A stretch of DNA of 64,000 bases from the NCBI RefSeq assembly GCF_000003195.3, contig NC_012870.2, positions 46,180,614 to 46,244,613 of the forward strand, written 5' to 3'. A program made the position numbers and the translations under genes. A model generated the notes under the pieces. It saw only the letters and a list, made by a program, of their open reading frames with translations, was not told the origin of the DNA and searched no databases. The stretch's first letter is position 1, and each line of letters starts with the position of its first letter. The stretch is from Sorghum bicolor. Its lineage: Eukaryota; Streptophyta; Magnoliopsida; Poales; Poaceae. Shown here one piece after another: positions 34,364 to 44,870 of this stretch.

Positions 34364-34907
34364 CTGACATTAGGCAATAGTAGAATGAGCTAGAGTAATA
34401 TAGGCAAAGAGTATGACATAGGGTAGGAGAGAATAGCTAGACAGGATTAAGATTGACAAAAGATATGGATAGGATAAGAGAGATTACTACCCCACTTAAC
34501 AGAGATCGAGCTAATCCCCAATCGACTTCTTCCAGAACTCCTTCAAAATACTAGAACAAAGACAACACACAAACAACAAACCAAGCAAAACAAGCACGCG
34601 TCACATCAACGATACTACACGTGCTTCTTCAACAGTGGGTGTCATCCTAAAAGGCAAGTCTGAGATGATGAAGAGCCATCGAATTTTGGAATAAAATAAG
34701 TTTTGAAAACTTAAGTAAAACATCTAAACAAAAGCCAAGGAGATTAATAGAAATAGCTCAAAGGAAGCTATTTAAGGAGGGGATACAACATGACAAGGAT
34801 GAAGAAATAGTCAGAATCAAATAGTCAAGGGATAAGAAAATAGTTTTATATCAAAATAAGCTTTAGAAATCGACCAGTGCTATCTAGGCATACGTCCTAC
34901 AGTCAAC
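34364..34907. other. Untranslated leader of element D
   Basis: About 540 bp between PBS and the first gag ATG. No ORF recognised. Confidence 0.5.
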
Positions 34908-34922
34908 ATTGCTCCGATACCA
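34908..34922 (-). other. Primer-binding site of element D
   Basis: TGGTATCGGAGCAAT on the minus strand, 4 nt after the LTR end. It is close to the TGGTATCAGAGC sequence complementary to plant initiator tRNA-Met. Confidence 0.78.
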
Positions 34923-35488
34923 TTCCTGTCACACCCTGGCTTTTTAAAATAAGACCAGAGTCGTCATATGTGTGCCCAGGAAGTCCACACATACAACAAA
35001 GAATAGAAATGTCAGAAAACAATGTTATATATAGCAGAAAACATATCTATATTAACACTTACAAACATCAGAGTACGCGGAAACAGTAGCTAAACTTCTT
35101 AGGCTCCAATCTTCTCAGGGACGGTTGACTGGGGGCTCCGTACGCCAAGCACTTTTGATATCCTTCTAGAAAACTTCATGACATCTTTATCCTTCTTCTG
35201 AGCAGCACTTTACTACACACTGGGGTGTGGGGAAAATAGCAAGGGTGAGTTCATGTCGAACTCAACAAGTACAGGCGGAAAGTATAATGACATGCAAGGC
35301 TTAATCAAAGGAAAAGCTGACACTCTTTAACTGCAAGTGAGCTTTTAAGTTGGTAAACTTTTATTACAATTCTTTTATTAAAACAACCTATTACTAAACA
35401 TGAGTAAAACATCCCAACCCTTAATTAGATGAAAGTATATTAACAATATTATTACTCATCATTATAATAATTATTATTATTAAGATCT

Positions 35489-35627
35489 CCGAGGTAGCAA
35501 CCTCGGATAGTAACTCGGGGTAGCAACCCCATTAAGGTCATGGGATAGCAATCCCAGTTAAGAACACAGGATAGCAATCCTGCCAACACGGAATAGCCAT
35601 TCCGCCAAAGCCCGAGGTAGCAACCTC
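35489..35627. repeat. Array of six covarying mini-hairpins (5' LTR of D)
   Basis: Same six units as at 27811-27949, unchanged. In this LTR the array lies downstream of the TATA box and 560-700 bp before the PBS, so it should be part of the genomic RNA leader. Confidence 0.85.
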
Positions 35628-38371
35628 AACCAAGTTTCGCCTCCAAGTATCCAGTGAATCCAATTTGCTCATCAAGTGAGGGTCTGGGCCGCTCGTGACC
35701 GTGAGCACGGCTGATATATCAGTTTTACACTCTGCAGAGGTGTGCACGTTCACTCCAAGTCGTGATTCCCATTCGCCCGGGGTCGCGACTCCCCAAAACA
35801 CTACCAAGGTGAGCAGGCAGGGTTTCACTACGAGACCTTTCACAAGGTCCAACTAATAGGATGCCACTCGTAAGTTTTTGCCGGGGCGCGCGGCAGCCGT
35901 GCCCATAGCAATGGGACCCCGAACTGACCGACCTCTTAATATGAATACCCAAGCTACATTCCTTACGCCCAGCCGGAAAGTAACACCCTACCAGCGGAGG
36001 TCCTGATAATTAGTCAAGCCAGAGCCATATAGCTTGGAGCTGCACTGTAAGTCCCAGGGGGCCGCTCCCTGACTAAGTCCTTACGGAGAGCAGAGACGGG
36101 TACGCCCGGCAAACCGGACCACCAACAGTACCCGCTCCCCCTGTCACCACCATCATCACGATGCTCGTAAGCATCCAAAATCTCCATCACCGAAGTGACC
36201 ATTGTTCATCATTTAATCATTTATCATCATTGAAGAATTTATTAAGCAAGATCATTATTTTTATTATTATATAGATTAGATGAGTTGAGCAACTAAGCAT
36301 AACTACTGTTCACTATTCTACCCATGTATAAACCCAGGAGTATAAGGAATATAGTAGAGGGCTAGTCATGTCCTTAGGGTTTGCAGTATTAAGACACATG
36401 CAATGGAAAGTAAATGTATTTAAAGTTCATAGGTACAATATGATCAAAGGGTGCCTGCACTTGCCTTAATTCCTAGTGTTTAACTGCTCAGAAATCTTTG
36501 ACTTCCTTCTTCTGTTCTCCAACTTCTGCTTCGACTGTCGGTCGTCAGCTCCTGGTCTTCACTGTTGACGAACCACACTTCTTCTACGCGTAGCAACCAA
36601 GCAACACAAATAGACAAACAAACAAACAACAATCACGACTAAGAACAAGCATCAATCAAAAGTAAAGCTTTGAAAAGAAGAGCGCACTAAACGACATGGC
36701 TTGTGGCTACGATCGTGACAACCCAAGAACGGTTGAGAACGGAGCTATCGTTAAACAGACAGACTTTCGAGGTTCGAAGTGAAACGGAGAAGATGGCTAC
36801 GCTGGTCGTATTTTATGAAAAGAGGTGATAGACTTTGTCTAAAAGTTGAGTTGACCAAACTGTAAGAGATTATAAAGGTTAAGGTTAAATGTTAGTCATA
36901 TTCTATTTATAATTAATTATATACCACTAAAGCCAATCAAGCATTTATAGTTTTGAAATATAGAACATATGAAAGCAACTAATCGAGTGATTATATATCA
37001 TATTTAAACTAATCAAGTTATAACTAATAAAGAAACATTAAAGTTGATATTAATAACGTGGGCATTTATTTATTTACAAAAGATCAAAATTATAAACATT
37101 ATTTACTTTTAAATCAAAAAGACTCTAGATAAATATTACTAAATTATTTATGTGCTTCATGTTTAAATAACCAAATTATAATTAAGAAGTATTTGAGTTC
37201 ACATTTGATTATAAATACCAAAGTGTAAACCTAATGTGTTTTTAAATTAATTAAATAGGAATGCATTCGAAACATTAATCGGATTAATTATACTCATAAA
37301 CATGAGACAATAAATATAGCACTGCTAATATGTATATTACATCGACATAGTCACAATGCAACGAGAACCGAATTACAACCCTAGATTGTTTCAAATTTAA
37401 AAGCTATTAATCAAATTATATTTAAATCAATAAATTCAGAAATAAATTACATGATAAAAATTTATACTACTGCGTAGAGCGTGGCGATATGAAACTAACG
37501 CGACGAGAACGGGCTCAATCGGAATTAAAACGCGCATTCTATGGCCAAAACTAGATCGGTGGCAAAACTGTGAATAAACAGAGCTATTTTTCGTATTTTA
37601 AATAAATAAAACTGAATTTTAAAAGCATTTTGGACTAAATCTTTAAATACCGATGGCTACAGTGGTTAAACTGATAAAGTCGGGACCTAAACCTAATTAT
37701 TTTTGAACAGGGATTGGACTGCGGGTTGATTTCACTAAAGCTAAGGGTGTTTTCTGCAAAAGTGCAAGGTGGACCGTGGCTTGACCTGGTTGACCCGTCT
37801 TCACTGACGTGGCGCTGACGAGGCGCTGACGCAGGCGCTGACTTGGTCCGCGGTAGATCTGAGCCGTTGGCTCAAGATCGGGCGGCTGCGGGTCCTCCAG
37901 CCGGGAAGGCCGCCGAGGCAGCGCCTCTTTGCGGCGGCGCGCCATGGGCGCCGGCTCGGGGCTCATTGGAGTTCGGCGAGATCGCGCGATAGGGCACGGG
38001 AGGCCGAGGCGAGGGTACGAGCAGGTGCGGCTCGGCAACGCGAACTCGACGCGGGGTCCATGACAACCGGATAAGGCTGGAGGCGGCTACGCACGCGGCG
38101 GCGCCATGGACGGCGGCCGCAAGCTCGTCGGAGCTCGGCCAGAGGGCGCTAGAGGAGGCAGAGAGCTAAGGCGAGGGTACGGGAGAGTTCCTCACCTCCT
38201 TGCGAACCTCAGGGTGGCGCTCTTGTTGACAGAGACGGAGAGGAGACAGAGAACGACGGTGGCGGAACCTCGGCTCCGCGGCTACGGCAATGGCGGCGGC
38301 GCTGCTAGGGTTAGGAGTGGCGGCGGAGCTTGGTTAGGGTTCGAAGGGGGCGCAGGGGGTTCGGCGTGGCC

Positions 38372-38379
38372 CTCTTATA
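38372..38379 (-). promoter_or_regulatory. TATA box of element D 5' LTR
   Basis: TATAAGAG on the minus strand in CGCCTATAAGAGGGCC. The same sequence occurs at 30696-30703 in the other LTR. Confidence 0.6.
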
Positions 38380-39123
38380 GGCGCGACCATCCTCGGTTCG
38401 CGTGCGGGCGCTCGGATCGAGCGGTGGCGATGGCCTTCGCATCACACGGCGCGACGGGGAAGAAGGCCGCTCCCGCTGACAAGCGAGGCCCGCCTGGCGG
38501 TGAGAAAGCGCGGGCGCAGGGGGCAAGTGGAGCTGGGCCGCGGGGCTGGGCTCGGCCTGCTGCTGCGACGCTGGGCCGGCTGTAGGAGAGGGCTAGGCCA
38601 AAAGCTAAAGCGGGCCAAAAAGAGAAAGAAAGAAAAAAAAGAGTTTTCTTTTTATTTCAAAAGGGTTTAGACCAAATTTGTCAACACCTTTATAAACCAA
38701 AATTTAATTTCCTAATTTAAGATTATTTTTAGGGCTTCTATTCTTCACTACTTTTGGAACCAAAACATATTTTCTTAATAACACACATCAAAATTGTCTT
38801 TCAACTTAAATATAAATTAGTTTTCAAATAGGACTTTCGGAATTTTATTTTTCCGAAAACCAAAAGGACCTAAAAGTGGCTCGCCAGAAATTTTGAAATT
38901 CATTTTTTTACAAGCCAAACAAAGCTAGGGCACAAAGCACACAAAACAAAACAAAACACCCTTCACTTAACTTTACAAAAATTTTAGAATTTCACATTTT
39001 TCTCATTTTTTTCTAATGACAATAATTAATAAAATCTTGTAGTATTTTAGAAATATTTTAAATCCTTATTTAATTTAGTGTTTTCTAATAACAATCCAAA
39101 ATTAAAAATTTTGGAGTGTTATA

Positions 39124-40411
39124 CCCTTTCTTTCCTTGATGCATATTCTAGTTACCATCAAATAAAAATGAAAGAGTCCGACCAGCTCGCGACATCTTTC
39201 ATTACGCCTTTCGGGATGTATTGTTATGTAACCATGCCGTTCGGGCTTCGAAACGTGGGAGCTACATACCAGCGATGCATGCTCCACGTGTTTGGCAAAC
39301 ATATAGAGTTGACGGTTGAGGCCTATGTCGATGACATCATCATCAAGTCAAAGAAACGAGGAGACCTGATTCAGGACCTCGAGATCGCTTTCAGTTGCTT
39401 ACGCGCCAACAAGATCAAGCTCAACCCCGAGAAGTATGTTTTCGGCGTGCCTCGAAGCATGCTCCTAGGTTACATCGTTTCCCAGCGCAGCATCGAGGCC
39501 AACCCCAAGAAAGTCTCGGCCATCACGAGAATGGGGCCAATCCGAGACATCAAGGGCGTGCAGAGAGTCACGGGATGCTTAGCGGCGCTGAGTCGTTTTA
39601 TCTCGAGGTTGGGAGAAAAGGCGTTGCTGCTGTATCGACTCCTGAAGAAAGTCGAGCGTTTCTCTTGGACCCCCGAGGCCGAGGAAGCACTCGATAACTT
39701 GAAGAAAACACTGACCTCTGCACCAGTCCTAGTCCCGCCTCAACCTGCAGAACCTCTGCTTCTATACGTTGCCTCCAAGACCCAGGTCGTCAGTGCAGCC
39801 GTGGTGGTCGAGAGGTAGGAAGAGGGGCATGTGCTGTCAGTTCAGAGGCCGGCCTATTTCATCAGCGAGGTATGTCATCAGGATACATTTTGCCGCATCC
39901 AACAATGTCACGGAGTACGAGGCCCTTGTCAACGGTCTGAAGATTGCCATCGAGCTAGGAGTCCGACGCCTCGACGTTCGAGGCGACTCCTAGCTCGTCA
40001 TCGACAAAGTGATGAAGGCCTCAAACTGCCACGACCCAAAAGTGGAGGCGTATTGCAAGGAGGTCTGTCGACTCGAGGATAAGTTCCATGGTCTCGAGCT
40101 CGTCCACATCGCCCGACGCTACAACAAGGTAGCCGACGAACTCGCTAAGATCACGTCGACTCGAGGCACGGTTCCACCCGATGCATTCTCGAGAGATCTT
40201 CGCGAGCCATCTATCGATTTAGGCTCGGGGGCTGACGTCAAAACCACCGCCCCCCAACAAACCGACGCCATCAAGGCCCTGCTAGCGGCAACAGAGGTGA
40301 TGGAGGCCAACCAATGACCCGGTCGACCGATCGACTAGCACACGCCATTCCTCGACTGCCTAATTCGTTGCGAGCAACCAGAAGATCGATTCGAGGCCCG
40401 CCGTATCGCTT
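39124..40411 (+). pseudogene. RT palm and RNase H region of element B (broken; cut by E)
   Basis: RT motif A (LDAYSSYHQI), motif B region (MPFGLRNVGATYQR) and the catalytic YVDD near 39330, then thumb/connection (PEKYVFGV, SAITRMGPIRDIKGVQ). A nonsense codon follows AAVVVER at 39816-39818. Near 39865 AYFISEV of the first RNase H runs into VIRIHFAASNNVTEYEALVNG of the second, archaeal-type RNase H, so the segment normally between them appears deleted. A stop interrupts the RNase H (RGDS-stop-LVIDKV) at 39991-39993. E is inserted at 40411 in the linker before integrase. Confidence 0.84.
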
Positions 40412-43400
40412 GTCACAGAACCGACCAAATTATAAGAGTTCAAGTGTAGAAACGATCGACAATCAATCAAGTTTCCAAACTTGAGCCCATATAATCCCGG
40501 TAGTCAATCGAAATCACGAAGGACTTCAAACCAACTCGCAACAAACCAAGATCGTAATAGTTCAACATAAACACAACGAATGTTACATAGTCATTCATTG
40601 CCGTCGAAGCGGCACCACATCGGAGTCATTAAGTTATTACAACTCAAGTTCGAAGTAGCGGAAGCAAAATAATTACACACACTTGTTCAAAGTTCAGTTC
40701 ACAAGTTTGTTACTGCCAGAGTCTATGCCATCCTTCCAAAAGCATCATAGACAAGAAGATTAGAGAACCGTGCCCAACGGTTAGTCCTCATCCCCAGCGG
40801 GATGGAGACAGGTCTTGCAGAAACCGTCATAGAAGATGTCATCTGCAACAGGTGGGAATAAACCCTGAGTACGAGAATGTACTCAGCTAGACTTACCCGT
40901 CTAGTAAAACATAAAAGACACCAAGGATCATGCAAGGCTAAATGTTAAGTGGAGCTGGTTGACTCACCTTTTGCCAAAAGCTTAAATTACAATTAAGTTA
41001 ATTTGGAAGCATCATATTTATTTATCATCAGCCTATCACTAGATTAGCACCTGTACTACAACACATCACTTGATTATTACAAACAATAATAACCATATCA
41101 AATTCATTATATGTTCTTCTTGCCATCATTATTATCATGAACCAAGTTCATTAGTGAATGCTACGTTTGCCGCTGCTCTGTCAAGATCTCACTAACCGGG
41201 AGAGACGGCGATTCGAATCGAATTCCTATCCAGCTGGAGGGTTATTCCTAGCACTCACCCAAGCATCCCCTGCCGGAGAGCCAACGGGTCACCTTTGGTA
41301 CAACTCAGGAATCGCGGCTCCGATCAGCGCCGCACTCCCAGGGCTACCACTCTGCCAGGGAGGTCAGGAATTTTAACTCACCTGCCTTTGGACTTACGCC
41401 AATGGTCCCCCGCACATCGCACTTCCTCCGGTAGTGCGCACTTTATACTTGCCGGTCTTCCGGCCTGAGTCATACTACTCGGCTTCGTGGTCGGAACGAG
41501 TTATCCGGCCAACTAAGTGTCAGGCATGCGTTCAACATGACAAGAGGACGTACAACGATCGGTCCTTAGCTGCCACAGACGGAGTTACTACAAACTTGCA
41601 AAACTCCGCCCGGCTTAAGTCAATTTAATCGGGTTCCATCCACGATAGCACATATAGACCATCGTGATCCGACATAACCCTATATCGCGCGGATGACAGG
41701 ATATCACCCGACTTCTACCGATTAAAGCATAGCTAAGCTGCTACTCGATCCTAACTCTACAACCAGGGAGGGTGAATTATCTGGACAAGGATAGAGTAGA
41801 ATGCAGCAACAGTTTCATCACAACTCCTATACGTAATGCATCAATAGATATAACATATTAAGTAAACTTTCGAAAATAGAGGGAGACTTAGAATGCTCCG
41901 GGGCTTGCCTTTCACGAACGATGCCGGCTCGTGATTCGGGCACTCAACTTCTTCTTCGGGCTCCTCGAGTCCGACTTGCTGGACCTCCACCTCCTGGTTG
42001 CCTTCCTGTCCTTCGGGGTTCGCTTGGAGATCGAAGGAAACTGCCACGTCCGGTGCACCTATTGCATGCTCGAACAATAAGAAGATGCACATGCTAACGA
42101 TGAATGCTTAACAACACAAGCAAATCACTGGACACTCATTTACGGAGCAAAAGTCATACTAACTCGCATAAATAAATAAGTTAACATAGCCCAAAACCTA
42201 TCATGACACTAGAGCAGCAATCAACACAAAACAAGTATGCTCAGTAAATAAATCATAACTAATGATAGACAGATCCAACAAACATGTGTGAAGACATTCT
42301 GGAAAGCTTCTGAAATTGTCTACAACTCATCTGCAAACATGACAGCAAGATTCAAATATTAATCTAGTCATTTTAAACAAAGTTCCAGGTTCTGTCCCAG
42401 AAAAACAGAGAACCCCTATTTCTGGAACCCAACTTGGAACAGCTATAACTTTTAAACTACTTGGCCAAATGACCTCAAATTTAAACCACAGCTAGTTCAA
42501 CAAATTTAGAACAACTTTGATTTAGACAAGTTTCACAGAAAGTCAAGTTATCATTTAAGTAACAGTTAAATTGCTCCCTTGCTGTCCAGAACAGCATTTA
42601 ACCCTAAAGTTAATTATTTAATGACATGACCAAGACACAAACCATGCCAACCACATGGCTTATGATCCTAAGCATATTATAAAACAACCAGAACACCAGA
42701 TGGAAACTCCCAAAACATTTACTTAACAAGGCATTTATTAATTAATTCTAAATAAGAGCATAATTACAAGATACCAGTCAAAGTGCTCAGAAAAACCTAT
42801 AAAAATTACAGAAGCACAAGGACATCATCAAAGTATCACCATAAAAATTTCACAGCAATTGCACATACCAAAATAAAGATATGTATTTAACATGTATCAA
42901 GGCATTTATTTCATAAATTCAGAAACATGACTTATATGGTGTCAAACAACAGATTTCAGATTATTTACATCTTAGGAATACCATAAACAAGTTTACCATC
43001 AAAGTAGAACACCAGCATAAGCACCAATTATTTTATATGATTTAATTAAGGAAACAAGCCAAATTTCAAACACAAATTATATAACAAAGCTGCAGGGCTC
43101 CAAAAATAATGAAATAATTATCAAAGCACTCTAATGCCATGCAAAGGCTACCATAAAATTTTCAGGGCAAACTAAGCAGTATAACAAGAGATATGCATTT
43201 AACCAAGAATAACAAGATTAAATCCTTAATAAATAATTTCTCAGAAAACATGATTCATTTTATATTTTTATTAAATACTAGCCATCTCAAGGAATACCAC
43301 AAAATTTGTTTCCACATTTTGGGATCAGCAGAACTAGAGATATGATTTTTACAAAATCAGCTCAAACCCTGATTTAAACAAAGGAGAAAGAGAGACTGAC

Positions 43401-44828
43401 AGAGGGGACCCGCGCGTCAACGGACCCCACCTGCCAGTGACCCGGAAGCAGAGGCGCGGCTTGACCGCCGGAGATCTCGTCGACGGCGAGGTCTCGGCGC
43501 TGGCCAAGGGCACCATCGTGCTCCCCACTGCATTCCGCATCTAGCGGTACCCAAAACCCTAACTCTACCGGACCCTAGGTACCTTGCCCTCGCGAATGGC
43601 GGCACGGCGGTGGTGCGCGGCCGACCGCCGGCGTCTCTGACCGAAGACAGAGCAGAAGAGAACGCGGACGAGTAACAGCAAGACCTAGCGAAGCTTTTGG
43701 GACAAGAATGAGAAGGAATGGTGGACTACAGAGCCCTGGCCACGACGCTGGTGACCATGGCGGAACTCCGGCGAGGTAAGCTCGCGTCGGAGCAGGCAAT
43801 GCGGGCTCACCGAGGCTCGGCAGTCGCAACCAGCTCGACGACGGTGGAGAGGAGAGGCTTGCGGAGCACTGGACGGAGTTGCTTGACCGGAGACACGGAG
43901 ATGCGCGCGCGCGAGCTCGCCGAAGCAACGGCGGCGACGCGGAGACGACGACGCACGCGAGAGAGAGCGAACCGGGAGTGGACTGGCGCTGTCCACACGA
44001 CCGGGGACGCCGTGGCGAGCTGAAGGACGTGCGGAGGACTGACGAGCAGGGCCAACGGCGACGTACGGACACCACGAGTCCAGACACGCGGCACACCGGC
44101 GAGCTCCCCCTGTCTGACGACGACGCGATTCAGTTCCCCCAAGCCGACTGAAACTCGATTTTGCCCGATGATTTACTCCTTAATCACTCGATGATTTTGC
44201 TGACTAAAAGCTCCATGCTGGAGAGCTACACGAGTACTCCAACAATGCTTACAAGGTCACAGCTTGATTCGGCCTAGAATTCAAACAGGAAGATGAAGAA
44301 CACCCCCTCGAGCAAACTGCAAAGCACCCAGGACTTAGAAATTTTTCTAAGTATAGGAAACCACCCCAAAACTGCCTTGTGGGCCACTTTTGAGCTATTT
44401 GTGATCATTTTCATGAGATGGTCATAAAACAACTTTTGTTCCTTATAAAATTGGCTACAACTTTGCTGTAGGAAGTTTTGACATGCAAACATTTTATGAA
44501 ACACTTTTTAAAAGCCTAAGCAAAAGAGGTTTCTAGGGCCTATTTGCATAAGTATGACTTAAGTGATTATTTTGGAGAAGTGATCAACATGAACATTGTT
44601 CCCAAAGTTAAGTTAAGCATAGATAAACTAATTACCAAGGCATTAAGCACAAACACAAGCATTGTTCACTCAAACATAAGCATAGGAGGCCTATTTAAGC
44701 AATTTAAATCACAATTTTGCATAGAATGACATGCCTCAAGATAGATGATGATCATGATATGCTTTGAGTAGATGATGATGCTCATGCTATGCACATGATC
44801 AATGCAACCATAACACTGGGGTGTTACA
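40412..44828 (-). repeat. 3' LTR of element E
   Basis: 4417 bp, AT-rich with a GC-rich block at about 43385-44160. I could not place a convincing TATA box. Small frames (for example 41841-42092) are present in both LTRs but are not supported as genes. Confidence 0.94.
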
Positions 44829-44864
44829 GCCCTCCCCCCTTACAAAAATCTCGTCCCGAGATTT
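44829..44864 (-). other. Polypurine tract and adjacent hairpin of element E
   Basis: The minus strand reads TAAGGGGGGAGGGC directly before the LTR start TGTAACACC. An 8-bp-stem hairpin AAATCTCG-TCC-CGAGATTT (44846-44864) lies between it and the pol stop at 44871. Confidence 0.75.
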
Positions 44865-44870
44865 GAAAGC

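Larger units (their letters stand above)
27250..39123 (-). mobile_element. Element D: non-autonomous Tekay/Del-like chromovirus with about 4.2-kb LTRs
   Basis: LTRs 27250-31448 (4199 bp) and 34927-39123 (4197 bp), differing by roughly 1% by eye. Perfect TSD CCCTT (27245-27249, 39124-39128) inside B's RT. Minus orientation from an initiator-Met-type PBS at 34908-34922 and the gag-protease frame. The 3.5-kb interior has gag-like and protease sequence but no RT, RNase H, integrase or chromodomain. On its own sense strand the LTR starts TATAACAC, not TG. Lineage is inferred from LTR size, PBS and a protease resembling Tekay/RIRE3-type elements. Confidence 0.92.
34927..39123 (-). repeat. 5' LTR of element D
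   Basis: 4197 bp. TATA box (minus) at 38372-38379, about 745 bp from the LTR start, so roughly 3.4 kb of the LTR would lie in the transcribed leader. GC-rich block at about 37785-38590, hairpin array at 35489-35627. Confidence 0.93.

Noticed and set aside
34908..34922. tRNA-like sequence near the LTR of D
   Set aside because: It is only the initiator-Met-complementary primer-binding site; no cloverleaf can be built around it. The same holds at 51441.
41841..42092. 83-aa minus-strand frame in both LTRs of E
   Set aside because: Two LTRs of one insertion are identical at birth, so presence in both is not evidence of selection; no domain, no start context.
43575..44142. Several overlapping 100-170-aa frames in the GC-rich part of E's LTR
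   Set aside because: They overlap on both strands, are Arg/Ser/Pro-rich and low in complexity, typical of GC-rich non-coding DNA.
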